Assembly (NCBI GenBank): GCA_036873135.1
Contig: JAPTYO010000009.1
Coordinates: 41,060,756-41,124,755, forward strand
Source of the DNA: Clarkia xantiana subsp. parviflora
Taxonomy: Eukaryota; Streptophyta; Magnoliopsida; Myrtales; Onagraceae
Length of the DNA: 64,000 bases
Direction: 5' to 3'
The notes beneath the pieces were generated by a model. The model was not told where the DNA came from. It made no database searches and saw only the letters and a program-made list of their open reading frames with translations. Each line of letters opens with the position of its first letter. Within the stretch, counting starts at the first letter, position 1. The translations under genes and the position numbers were made by a program. Below, one piece after another: positions 34,183-45,420 of this stretch.

Positions 34183-35402
34183 CATGAGCAGTGAGTTTAA
34201 TTTTTAGAACCCACTTTGCCCCTATAGCTTTGCAGTTAGCAGGAAATCAACTAACGACAATACCGAGTTGGCTTTCATAGAGGTGATCTCTTCCTCCATT
34301 GCTTTCCTAAATTCCTTCCTTTGAGGTCCTTCCAAGGATTGTTTAACTGTTAACGGTTCATCAACCGAACTCAGGGTGAATAATTCACCCTTCTCGATGG
34401 GATACTTCTTTGGAGAAGTTTGGTGTCTTTGACTACGTCTAGGCTCACCATTCCCATCTTGAAATTGAACTATACTCCCACTAGGAACAATGCTTCCACT
34501 GGGATTAACACTCCCACTAGGAACAATAGCGTTGCATGAACATTCACCTACAAATTTTCTTGGACGACCTCTTGGTCTCAGGATTCTACCTCCGAGATGA
34601 ATTCCACGGTTACTAGGATTAAGAACCAAGTTGGTTGTACCACTCCCACTGTTACCAGTAGGTGGTTGAGGAATTATACGATTATCATCCAACGGTTCAT
34701 CAACATGATGATCAGGTTTCACTTGATTCGCACCCGCAGCAACAATGATCTGTGTGGGTAGACATACTCCTCCCACTGGATTTATTATAAAAATGTCTCC
34801 ATTCTTATTTATAATTTCCTTCACTGGTGTTGCAACTCAAATCTCCCAATTGAAGTAAGTGGGACCTAACTATCATCATCTTATTCTAGTTCAATAAAGA
34901 CATCCTTCGATTTGATGTTACCAAGCCTAGGAAATTCGTCTTCAAGGAACGTAACGTCTCTGAACTCATGTTCGACTACGCCACCATTCTCCTGAGCTGC
35001 CACAAACACATATCCCTTAGATTTCTCGGAGTACCTTATAAAGATACTTTTCAGGCCTCTAGGTCCCAATTTTCCGAATTAGCTGTTGGTTTGATGCGTG
35101 TACGCTGCGCAACCCCAAGGTCGCAGCCTGGTAAGATCCATCTCTTTACTAGTCCACAAATCATATGGTGTCGTGTCAACCGATTTTAAAGCAACAAAGT
35201 TTACTACACGAGGGGAATTCAACAACGCATCACCCCAGAAGGATATCGAAAGTTGAGCTTGCGACATCATGGTTCTGACCATGTCTACGAGTGTATGATT
35301 ACGTCGTTCCGCCACACCATTCTGTTGTGGCGTATTTGGAATTGTAGTTTTACAGACAATCTTTCTTTCATTGCATAACTTGTTAAACTCATTAAGGAGA
35401 TA
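34183..35402 (-). pseudogene. pol: copia integrase C-terminal half, linker and RT start of F3a
   Basis: Integrase: PNTPQQNGVAERRNHTLV (just left of 35345) contains the catalytic glutamate; then WGDALLNSPRVVNF (35315-35079) and GPRGLKSIFIRYSEKSKGY (35069-34881). A linker with GIHLGGRILRPRGRPRKF and EPRRSQR follows (34824-34222). A stop at the end of TDRSG (near 35403) and others near 34875 and 34220 break it. RT continues on the far side of element B. Confidence 0.78.
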
Positions 35403-35831
35403 TTATCCACTTCTATCAGTGCGTAGGGTTTTCACCTTTCGCTCATGTTGATTCTCTACGAGGTTGAGAAAGCTTTTGAAGCATTCAATGGCCTTTATTA
35501 TCCGAACGAGGGAGTTCTCAAAATATAAAGCAAATCCATTATTCATAAGAGAAGTCACAAAAACAACATTCCTTCGAGTTCTATGATCAAAAAGGATATT
35601 TTCAAGAAGTAAGGTCCTGCCATTGCGCATAGAAAATTTATAGTTTCCTACTCCTTCGACTTCACCATGTGAGTTTTCGCCAATGTATATCTTTATCGAA
35701 TCCTTTGGGATATGTCTGAACATGGAAAATAATCCATTTTCATTGGTTATGTGGTCTGTCGCACCTAAGTCAAGAATCCAAGAAGAATTTGAATCAGTTA
35801 ACATGACAGATGAGGGAATTAAAGCCTCCAT
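35403..35831 (-). pseudogene. pol: copia protease and integrase start of F3a
   Basis: The protease site reads WILDLGATDHIT (near 35780) where most copia proteases have DSGAT or DSGAS, so the serine next to the aspartate is a leucine. The integrase N-terminal part ends HERKVKTLRTDRSG at an in-frame stop. The HHCC zinc site is not clear. Confidence 0.7.
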
Positions 35832-36597
35832 AACATATCCAACGTCGCATACCTTGACAGCATGCAGTTTGCTAGAACAAGCTCCATCACCGATACGACG
35901 AGGGCTGGAGTCCCTGCAAACTATCTCTGGTTTTACCTGGAGATTTCCTTGCTTAGACTTAGTCGAAGTTTTACGGTCAAAAGCCTGTTGTTTCTATCCC
36001 GTGTTCCTCCATTCCTAGCAGGTTGTCCTAGCACTTTGGTTTCTCTCGTAACCATTTCCAATCGAGCCTCTTCCATCTCGATTAATTTTAGGACTGATGC
36101 AAGATCCAGCATGGAATTACTAACAGTCGGTAGTGTCCTAGTTGCTCTCCCGGACTTCGGGAGAATCCCGATTATGGCTTGAATTTTGTCCATTCAGCCA
36201 TCTGATTATCTATCTCAAGTGGTTTGATCATGCTAAAGAGTTAATATACTTTCTATAGTCCATTGATGCTATCGCTCTATAGACATTCATCCAACTAAGG
36301 TACAAGTGGGTGCAGTTGAACTGCGATGCCATTTCCATATTTCAGGAACAATGCATTTCAGATGTCCTTTGTAACTGTAACATCCTTATACTCATCCTTA
36401 AAGTCAGAAGACATTTCAGATATCAAAATTTCCTTAACTCTTTTGTCAACATGCTCCCATTTGAAGTGGGTATATGCTAGCCCTTTGGTCTGACCTGCAT
36501 CTGGACAGCTCACCGTATTCTGAATGTGGTCTATCATACCCTTATCATCAAGAAGCTCATTGATGCGTTTGCACAATGATGAATCCATTGGTTCCAT
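35832..36597 (-). pseudogene. gag: copia gag remnant of F3a
   Basis: Two open pieces (36597-36358 and 36193-35933) separated by stops, in the gag position. MEEARLEMVTRE near 36090 corresponds to the HLELEEDRLKAE segment of F3c. The zinc knuckle is not recognisable. Weakly supported beyond position and this segment. Confidence 0.5.
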
Positions 36598-37278
36598 TCG
36601 ATACTAATATATTTGCACAATGTGGCCCTTTTAAAACGTTTTTAGGATTTCATGCATGCATATATAATTCTACTACACAAACAAATCATCACACACAGGC
36701 CACATCCATGAAACAAACCAATCATCATGCATAAGCGTCATGCGTCTAATGTTCCGAGGAACTCTTGCTAGCCTATATAATTCCACTTCTTAAGTACATT
36801 ATCACATGCGGCTACATCCTCAACATTCATGCATACGCATCATACGTGATCAAACCACATTAAACATGCATATATTGCGGCTGGTTTTTGGTTTTAAAAC
36901 ATTTGGGGATGACTTGCAATTCATGCTAGCAATCAACATGCGTACTTCTAGACATGAATCCTAGGGATTGGCAACCATCACAGAATGTCTATCTTAGTGC
37001 GCAAACCATTAATTGAAATCCAGGGCTTTGCCCCTAACATGCAATATCCAGCTAGCTTAACATAGTCAAGCCGACAGTTCTAATCATGCAATATTATCAT
37101 TTAAATGGAAATTGCAAATCAACCCACTAAATGACTCGGTCCAAAAATCATGCATTTCTGAGATTCATCCCCATAATCGAAACTAGGAATCAAGTTTAAT
37201 TAAAACGTGAAAATATTAAACCAATGAGCACTGTGTAGGTAATTTTAAAGTTCGAAAATATTTGGATTTTAAAATTTG
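36598..37278 (-). other. Noncoding leader of F3a
   Basis: Homologous to 14911-15560 in F3c. It directly adjoins the LTR at 37279 with CAAATTTTAAAATCC, and no TGGTATCAGAGC-type initiator-methionine tRNA site is present at the junction. Confidence 0.6.
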
Positions 37279-38824
37279 TGTTAGATTACGGGGAGTAATC
37301 ACTACGGAAAAACAAAACATGGTACGTGCATGTAATCGAAATTACGCAGCGGAAGAGTTACACATACCTCAATAGTTACCGTAGTCCAAGATCCACCGGA
37401 CGGAACCCGTAGAGGTTCTTGTGAAAGAAGCCCTACATGGTGTTAGCTCCATAGCAAAGCCTCAAATCAATTATTGGCACGGGGACAGATCTTCGGAGAG
37501 TTGCTCGAAAGCAATTTGGCCCACCTTCGGTGTTTGTCGGACCTAAAATCTGACCTACGGCGATATACGTTTTGAAAACGTGCAATTTTGGAAAGAGTTG
37601 TCACTAGTTAATTATTAGGCTAACTAGAATCCTAAATCACCTAGATAGATAATGAATTAAATACCCAGGTCTAAAATCGATCTACAATAATAAATTCGAG
37701 TTCGGGGGTTCTATTACGAATTAAAATTATAATTTTTAACTACGCCCTTTCGGTACTCAATTCACTTAATTTGCCAATTTCATTATTAATTAAATATAAA
37801 TCAATTTTGAGCATGCACAACAATAAAATCTAATAATATTAACAATTATCATACACAATTAAATCAATACAAACTAACATGATGAATATACATAATTAAC
37901 TTTTATCGCCTAATTAATCTAAACTAGTAAAATTCAAACTATTTATGTCAAATTAAGTCTACTGATATAACGGGTATAAAAATAAAAATAATAAAATAGA
38001 TAGTGTTACAACATGTAATTAAACTAGAACTATTGGTATATGACTAAACAAACACCTATATACAAAATAATAAATAAATAAAAACAGAAAATTAACTAAT
38101 AAATAAATAAAAAAAATTCACTAGAAGACAAATCTGAATGGGTTCCAAAATCTGATGTAGTATTATTGTTGTGGTGTGCCTTTTACATTATTAGTAGGTG
38201 CCCTTTTATAGCTAAATTAGGTCTCATTATTAGGAAAACACATTTACCTAAATATACACATTAATTATTCCGAAAATTACATATATATATTTATGAAAAT
38301 TGTCATAAATATATAATATATATTTTCTGAATATTACATGATATTTAATGCATATATATTATCCTAATTTAAGCTAAACCTATTTTTAGCAACCTGTGAC
38401 CTTCTATATTTAAATATTTTCTTTTTTAAACGCGTTACACATAACATTTTTGAACGTGTTATATACGTGTCGCGCGTACCAAAATTAGGTGTTTACAGTG
38501 TTGGTAAAGGTTCGGCTGAAACTTGAAGGTGTGGGAGGAGGGTTTTCTCTCTAAAACACTCTTGTGAGGGATTTATGATTAACCCTAAAATATTCCCTAA
38601 CACCTCTTATTTATAGGAGGAGTAAAGTGGACAAAAGTCCACTTTACCCCACCTTAATAATTCGGTCGACCTATGTATTTGGGGAGGCCCAATTTGGGGC
38701 CTCCCATGTCAATTGGGATTTGGGTCTGGCCCATATACCCTAATGTGACATTTAACCAAGTTCATTAGGTAAACTATACATATCGTGAGCTACCAATTAC
38801 GACGCCCATCCCCATATGCTTACA
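37279..38824 (-). repeat. LTR shared by F3a (as 5' LTR) and F3b (as 3' LTR)
   Basis: About 578 bp of F3 LTR once the 963-bp insertion and its 5-bp duplication are removed. The left side adjoins the F3 leader and the right side adjoins the F3 polypurine tract (GCTCCCACTCACC), so one LTR serves two copies in the same orientation. Confidence 0.8.
37535..38497 (-). mobile_element. Solo LTR of an unidentified family inside the F3 LTR
   Basis: 963 bp with TG...CA ends (plus strand TGTCGGACC to GTGTTTACA) and a perfect duplication GTGTT (37530-37534 and 38498-38502). Minus-strand TATAAAAGGGCACC at about 38198-38210 suggests it points left. No similarity to the Tat, F2 or F3 LTRs and no coding sequence. 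Confidence 0.8.
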
Positions 38825-38837
38825 GCTCCCACTCACC

Positions 38838-39919
38838 GTGATAGGAGGGTTCCTGTTAATGTATTGTTGTCCAAATCCGCATCAACATTTCTCCTATTTG
38901 ATCTGCTCCGTGCTTCCGAATCGTGCTACTCATCTGTTAGGAGTGTTGTAACGCCAGCGGAATGTTGATTCCCTTTACTCCAATCAATCTGTTATAAACA
39001 ACATTTATATATATTGTACCGCGTTGTATCATAGGTCAACTGATAGTTCTCCATTTGCCTAGTTTCCACTTAGGAACACTTCTCCAAGGCATCTGTATAA
39101 GTATTCACAACCTTCAACTAATATCCGGCTGGTGGCCACCTAGTGAATACCAGAATCGGTGAATTACAGGTGAACTTGACCATCCCCATCGCCCATACCC
39201 TTAGTCAAACCCAACCGGTTTCCAAAGACGTGGTCACTGGGCCTCTTTTTTAAGTACTACGCTCGTACGCCAGGAAGCGAGCATTGAGCCTGACCTTAAG
39301 TACGAGTTCTGAGTCCATGAGGATACTTCGGGTGCCTCTTCATAAGGCTCCCGGGATCAATCACACGCTCAAGGTGATGAAGTTTGTGCACGCCAGAATC
39401 ACGAGGATTCCTCCTTGCACAACCGAGCGTTGACCCCGTGGTCGAACATGGCACGCGTAGTATGAAGCACGCGTTGATAGTATACCTGAACCTTTTGGGT
39501 CAACAGGAATAGGACATGTCAATCATGCTATCACAGATTTTCATCCGGCCCAGAATGTGGATTTATGACGAACGAAGTTCTTCACGGCGATCTGCAGAAC
39601 GAGAATCACGTAGAGTTACTTCGACTATATATAATCATTCTGCTCAATCAAGTTTATGCCCCTGATTCCTAGCCAGCCTTGCATAGTGGAGGCCTCCCTC
39701 CATCACAAGACGACCGTACCTGTGTGACTAGGTAAGGCCCACATTCGACATAGTTTTGGCAGAGCATTGCGTCCTCCTACGACTCAGTTTATAGACCGTA
39801 AATTTGATGTAATCAAAACATTATGACATCGATTGATCATAAACTCAGTTGCAGTATTTTCGCTTACAAAATGTAACTTTCTAATATCAAAATGTTATCA
39901 CAGATACATGCCATTTCTA
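38838..39919 (-). other. Conserved noncoding 3' region of F3b
   Basis: Same 1.1-kb segment as in F3c and F3a; no coding potential. Confidence 0.6.
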
Positions 39920-40803
39920 AACCCTACGCAATCCAAGCAGTTTTACATGCTTTTCGAATATATCCCTGCGCAGTGGTTTAGTTAATGGGTCCGCGATTAT
40001 ATTATCATTGGACAAGTATTCCTTAGTGATTATGTTGTCTTCAACCATAGATTAAGCATTGAAATATTTCACATCAATGTGTTTGGTTCTACTATGGTAC
40101 TTCGGATTCTTAACTGCCGCAATTGCTGCAGGACTGCTTCATATGCATTCTTAGAGAGAGCTATGAATTTTGATTCCATTGTAGATTGCGCGACACAGGT
40201 TTGCTTCTTACTCGTCTATGAAATGGCAGCATTAGCAAGGAAAAATACTCATGCTGTGGTGGACTTACGATCATCCAGATCGCCGCCATTGTCGGCGTCA
40301 CTGTAGTCTGTCAATTCTAACTTGCCGGCCTCATAGCACAAAGCATAGTCGGCAGTACCTTTCAGATAACGAATTATTCGTTTTACAGCCTTTAAATGTT
40401 GATAGTTAGGATCTAACTGGAAACGTGCTACTAGGCCCATAGCGTAACAGATATCTGGACGGGTGCATTGCATGGCGTACATCGAACTACTAACCATGCT
40501 TAAATACTCTGCACCCTTCACCTGTTGGCGCTCCACTAGGTTATTGGGGCCGTCACGTTTTGACATTACGCACCAAAATACCACCAGCGTATCCACGGGT
40601 TTGGCATCCTATAATTTGAACCTTTTCAACAGCTTGTTGATATAGGCTTCTTGAGACACACACAATTTACGGGTAGCCCGATCTCTAGCAATTTTAATGC
40701 CTAAGATATACTTGGCATCTCCCATGTCTTTCATCTCAAATACAGATGCTAACCAGGACTTTGACTTATTCATGAAACTCATGTCGTTTGTTGTAATGCG
40801 TAT
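39920..40803 (-). pseudogene. pol: copia RT (3' part) and RNase H of F3b
   Basis: RT is readable through NDMSFMNKSKSWLASVFEMKD (40790-40730), ILGIKIARDRATRKLCVSQEA, and AEYLSMVSSSMYAMQCTRPD (40596-40249 frame). RNase H follows but lacks the middle part: the sequence jumps near 40120 and stops occur near 40610, 40030 and 39985. Element C cut the gene immediately after the YVDD codons, which lie at 51790-51805. Confidence 0.75.
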
Positions 40804-41519
40804 TGTTGGATCACGATGGAACTCCGGCACGAATTTTGACGGCGATCCTAGCTCCTTTGCTCCACGCAATCCTGCAAGAGGGGATAGACCGGGCGGTGAC
40901 CCAGAATCCCTCTCTGATGCTTAAATGAGTGTCTAGTACGAACTGGCAAGCAGTAATCTCAAAGAGTATAATCCAACATAAACCATCTGAGGTGATCTCT
41001 TGCCCTTTTATAGGCGAAGAGACACCTCAGTTACCTGGTGAACCGTTGGGGGTGGTTAGCCCGTATCCCGCGTATCTCGGGGGTGATCCCGCCTATCTAG
41101 ACCATGATCTCGCTTATCTCGGCCACGCCCCGCGTATCTCGGCCACGCTCCGTGTATCTTAACCACGTTCCGCGTATCTTGGCCACGCCCCGCGTATCCC
41201 GGTCTTATCCTCTGATAACGAGTCCCGACTCCCGTCGGGGACTCCAGAGTTATCTCGTTGTGTCACCGCTCGGGGCCCCTCGTCATCGTGACAGGGCCTA
41301 TTCTTCTCAGGGATTCGTCATCGGGGCCTACTTAGAGGCTTCTCATCGGGAGCTTCCAGCTCGTCTATCGGGACCGACTCTGTCGGGACCTTTCATCATC
41401 GGGGCTCCCTTCGTCGGGACCCTTTGTCTGGACCATCTTGGCCTTCGTTCCGGGCCCACCGGGCCTATTTGCCATTTCCTCGCAGTTAATGGGCCTAACG
41501 GCTGTGACCGAACCCATCA
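40804..41519 (-). repeat. 3' LTR of element C
   Basis: 716 bp, TGTTGGATCACGATGG to GACCGAACCCATCA on the plus strand, followed by TTTGCCCCCAA (inverted polypurine tract, 41520-41530). Confidence 0.95.
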
Positions 41520-41530
41520 TTTGCCCCCAA

Positions 41531-41886
41531 GACATGAGGGACTTTTAGTTCGTCGTGTCTTTCAACTCCCGACCTCCCGATATTGGAATCGGGAACCTTT
41601 CCCTTGGCACAGTCACTCAATACTAGTCTTCTCCTTTACGTCTCTTCGACGTCTTGTGGATAACTGCCAAATTCCAGGGGACTCCTCAATTCCCAGTTCA
41701 TTAAATGCAGCAGATAGTGAAGCGACGTTTTCGGCCCTCGTGCCTGATTTTTCGCGCCTGTTCTTTTCTGAAAAGTGCTTTTCAGGCCGTTTCATCATTA
41801 CGTCCGTTGTCCTTCAACGGTCCAGATTAAAACTCTTCGACTTCGACGACTCGGATCGAAGTGTCCCTTCAACTGTCCTCTTCGCC
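41531..41886. other. Region between polypurine tract and aORF promoter in C
   Basis: Noncoding; conserved with B (26212-26586), including TTTTCTGAAAAGTGCTTTTC. Open frames over it are not shared between copies. Confidence 0.55.
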
Positions 41887-41899
41887 TATAAAACCCTAG
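41887..41899 (+). promoter_or_regulatory. aORF core promoter of C: TATA box plus telo-box-like AAACCCTAG
   Basis: TATAAAACCCTAGCC, 167 bp before ATG at 42054. Same spacing as in B (170 bp). Confidence 0.7.
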
Positions 41900-42053
41900 C
41901 CACGGGCACAGTTTAACTTTTACCGTTTCCGAATTCTCAAAAACTCTCTGCAAATTCTCTGCGAATTCAAGCCCTGCGATTCCGAAGATCTCAGAGTTTC
42001 TCCGGTCATCTTTCCGGCGACGTCCAGTTCGTTCCTTCAACATTCGATTCATT

Positions 42054-44745
42054 ATGTCTGGTAAGGACTTTTCCTTCATTGCTTGTTCATCTTTTCCTTA
42101 TTTATAGCTTTCCGAGAATCCCACTGTGTTTTCCTTGCCATTGTTACTTTTCAGATAGCGGGTCCAGCTCTGAGGGGAGAAAGCCTTTTAATTTTGATTA
42201 TGCTCTGAATGAAATCTCCAATACTTCCTATGATGCAGCTCTCCGAGAGGGGTGCATCACTTCTACTTGGGAACCCCGTTTCCCGTATCCTTGGCCTCGC
42301 CCCTCGGGTAACCCTGAGGTTACTCGTCCCCAAAAAGGGGAGGTATTTGTCTCTACGGGGCAAGTATCAGCGGGGATCAGATTCCCCTTCTGTGGTAATC
42401 TGGTCGAGATGTGCCAGCATTACAAAACTCATCCAACCACCTTCTCCCCGTATGCCATTCGCCTGTGGAATGCTTTCCAGGTCCTCTGCTTCCGGCAGAA
42501 ATGGGTCTACAGCCTCCAACTCTTCCTAACTTTCTACGAGATGAAGTGCAACGAGGTTGGGGTTTGCTTTCTATCCTCGGATGCCCAAGTGGAGTAAGCA
42601 GCAGCTTGCACGGTGTAACTGGACCAATGACACCTGGAAGGTGGTCAAGGGTCGGGGACTCCTGGTTGACACGGGGTCCGACAACAGTGGTTGGAAGAGG
42701 AGCTACTTCTTCATCTGACACTCTTCGATCCCATGGCCCCGATGGGAGGTGGCAGCAGACTCCTCGCCTGCCTTCCACACCTATACTGACGAAGATTTTC
42801 AAACTCTTCAACTCATCCAGCTTTATCGATGGGGGGAGTCCTACACTCCCCTCGACGCTAATTCCCTCGTGGAGCGGGAGCTGGTGAACACCGGGATCCG
42901 ACTCCTCGATATAGTCTCTGGGGGGCAGCTTTCGACGGCCCTTCCAACGTGGTTCCCTGGGTAAACTTCTAACTTTTCTTCGTTTACTGTTTGCAGCCAA
43001 GAAGGTATCTGTGCTGACCGATCTGTTCCTTAAGCAGGGGGAGACCGATGTCGTTCGCCTTTCGCGGAAGAGGAAGTCCGCCAAGAAGGCTGTTGCTCAG
43101 TCGGGGTCTCCTTTTGCGGAGCAACCCAAGCGGAAGCGGGTGGAGCTGGACCAACTCTTCGACGTCCAGAATGCTAAAGAAGGTAAAAAGCTCTGACTCG
43201 CTATTAAATCGTATAGGAGGATGGTCCCGAAGGATTTGATTCCTTCAACCAAGGAGGCCCGTATTGCTGACGTTAGACGAATCCTTCGAGGCGAAACTCC
43301 TCGTGTCCTGAAGGCGGGCTACTACCACTACCGCGGGAAGGATCAATATGTCTCCCGACGTATTGTTTGGTGTAAGAATCCTGATGAACTTCCTGGCTAC
43401 ATATGTGAAGCCTCTCGTCCTCTAGGTGCAGGTCGCTCAGGGGCTCCATCGGGTGCTGAAGCTTCTGCGGGTGCACCGTCTTCAACAGGGGCGCCTCCCT
43501 CAGCTGGGGAGAAGACCCCGACCGGCGAGCAGTTTCGTCGGGTGGAAAGCTTGGACTCCTATGAGGAGACCAATGAGGGTGGCTCCCTCCGTCGTCGTCG
43601 GAGGACGGGGCAGTCTCCCTTGAAACCAACCTCTCAGGAGCTGCCCCCTTCATCTTCTCCGCAGCAGCGACAGCCATCGCCCATCCAAAACTTCACTCCT
43701 TCCCCTGTCCGGGTCGAGCCAGAGGCGTGCCCCTCCACGATTCGTTCTCCTCCTCCTGTCCCTCTCGATGGGAGTTTCTATAGGCCCTTCGACCCCTCAC
43801 AAGTGAATGCCCCCTCGACTCCCATCCAGACACTGCAAGGAGTCCCGCTCCGACAAGGGGAGAAGCACCAGGACCTGGCCCTGCATCTGCTGGCAGGCTC
43901 GATCCTGCCCATCATGCGGTACCCGATTTCCCTGAATCGGACTGCTATGCATCGGGATGTCAGAGAGATGTCCCTGCGTCGGATAGAGGTGAAACTTCGC
44001 TTCTCTCTTTTCATTGGTAAATCTCGTTGTTTGTCTATTAACACTTTTCTTTCTTCTATTGTAGGAGCTCGGGGACTTCAACCGTCTTTTCGGGTACCTC
44101 ATCGCCTATGATGAGTCCCAGGATCGGGACCGGGCGGCCATGGACAAGCTTAAGGAGGATCTTGCAGCCTCCAAATCTTCGCGGGGGAAACTCGCCAAGG
44201 AGCAGGCCGCCCTTATCCAGAAGGTTCAGGACCTCCAAAAGCAGGTCGGGGACTTCGAGGGGCTCCTGAGGCAGGAACGACAGGAGAGGCAGGAGAGGCA
44301 GGCTGCTGAGGACAAGCTGGTCCTCGAGAAGAAGGCTCTGGAGGAGCAAGTCGTGGGGTTTCCTGCGCAGCTGGTCGAGGCGGAGGCCAAGGGCCGGGAG
44401 GATTATCGGAGGTCCGAGGACTTCCAGGCTGATGCTATGAAGTTCTTTGGCACGGAGGTGGAGAACACTCTCTTCAATGCGGTTGAGGAGCTCCACCTGG
44501 AGTATGGCGACGCCATCAACTTTGACAAGTCTCCTTCCCTCGCTCCCTTTGCGAAGAAGTACTTTGCTCTTTCCGAGGAGAGTGATGGGGGGAGTACCCC
44601 CGTAATTGTTGAAGACGCCTCTGAGTTTCCAGGTGCGATGCCCCGATAGTCGATCCTCCCGTGGCCAACCCTGTGGAACCTTCTGCTACCGACTCCGCGG
44701 ACCCAGCTCCTGCCGATGTTGCCGATAAGGACCAAGCTTAATCGT
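42054..44745 (+). pseudogene. Antisense gene (aORF) of element C, broken
   Basis: Same four-exon layout as in B: exon 1 42054-42060, donor GTAAGG; exon 2 from 42155 after TTTTCAG; donor GTAAAC near 42961; exon 3 from about 43003; exon 4 from about 44067 after TATTGTAG. Lesions: 2 bases lost near 42570, a TGA at 42717-42719, a TGA near 43194, and 1 base lost near 44635. The natural stop appears after DKDQA near 44740. Exon 4 keeps the coiled-coil segment (KLAKEQAALIQKVQDLQKQV). The better acceptor of intron 3 compared with B supports the intron model. Confidence 0.82.
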
Positions 44746-44879
44746 TCGTCTTTAGAGTCCTTTTATTTTCTTCTCTTTTGTTATCATCGGACCTTTGAGC
44801 CCTTATCAACTATCAGACTTTCTCAGTTCCGATTTTCTCAATGCACTTCTCGATTTTCGTACGTCATTCCCGACGATTT

Positions 44880-45420
44880 ACTAATTTGCGCCACTTAAGG
44901 CGACTTATCATCATGCACCACTTAAGGCGACTTAATCTCGTGCATCACTTAAGACGGCTTAATATCGTGCACCACTTAAGGCGACTTTTCAAGACTTAGA
45001 ATAAATCTAAAACACATGCAGAATAAATCTAAAACACATGCATCACTTAAGACGACTTAATCTCGTGCATCACTTAAGACGACTTAATCTTGCGCATCAC
45101 TTAAGACGACTTTTTCGTGCACCACTTAAGGCGTCTTTTCAATACTCAGAATAAATCTAAGAATCGTGCACCACTTAAGGCGACTTTTCTCGTGCACCAC
45201 TCAAGGCGACTTTTCTCGTGCACCACTCAAGGCGACTTTATAAAGCTTAGAGTAAAACTAAGAATAATTCTGATCGGAAGCAACCTCTTTATTCATTGAT
45301 GGCACAAATTTGGCTTACATCGAATTAAACGATACACAGCATACACCACTTAAGGCGATTTTACATCGGGCACCACTTAAGGCGACTTTCTTCGGGCACC
45401 ACTTAAGGAGACTTTCTTCA
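44880..45420. repeat. Tandem-repeat zone of element C
   Basis: Irregular copies of CACCACTTAAGGCGACTT and the variant CATCACTTAAGACGACTT, with a local duplication of AATAAATCTAAAACACATGC (near 45000-45045). No long regular array like that of B. Confidence 0.85.

Larger units (their letters stand above)
22447..38824 (-). mobile_element. F3a: Ty1/copia element, minus strand, split by element B and a solo LTR
   Basis: Reading from right to left: 5' LTR (37279-38824, itself split by 37535-38497), leader, gag, protease, integrase, linker, RT, then element B (25502-34177), rest of RT, RNase H, 3' noncoding region, polypurine tract, 3' LTR (22447-23019). All coding parts are broken. Its two LTRs are much less alike than those of the gypsy elements, and the 5' LTR is also the 3' LTR of F3b. 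Confidence 0.8.
38825..40803 (-). mobile_element. F3b: third F3 copia copy, 3' part
   Basis: The polypurine tract at 38825-38837 and the conserved noncoding region (38838-39919) are followed by RNase H and RT up to the insertion point of element C. It continues at 51780-52283. Confidence 0.75.

Noticed and set aside
41104..41916. 270-codon frame with ISATPRVSRPRS-type repeats
   Set aside because: It runs through LTR repeats and the noncoding region before the aORF promoter; counterparts in other LTRs are broken and it has no own start signal.
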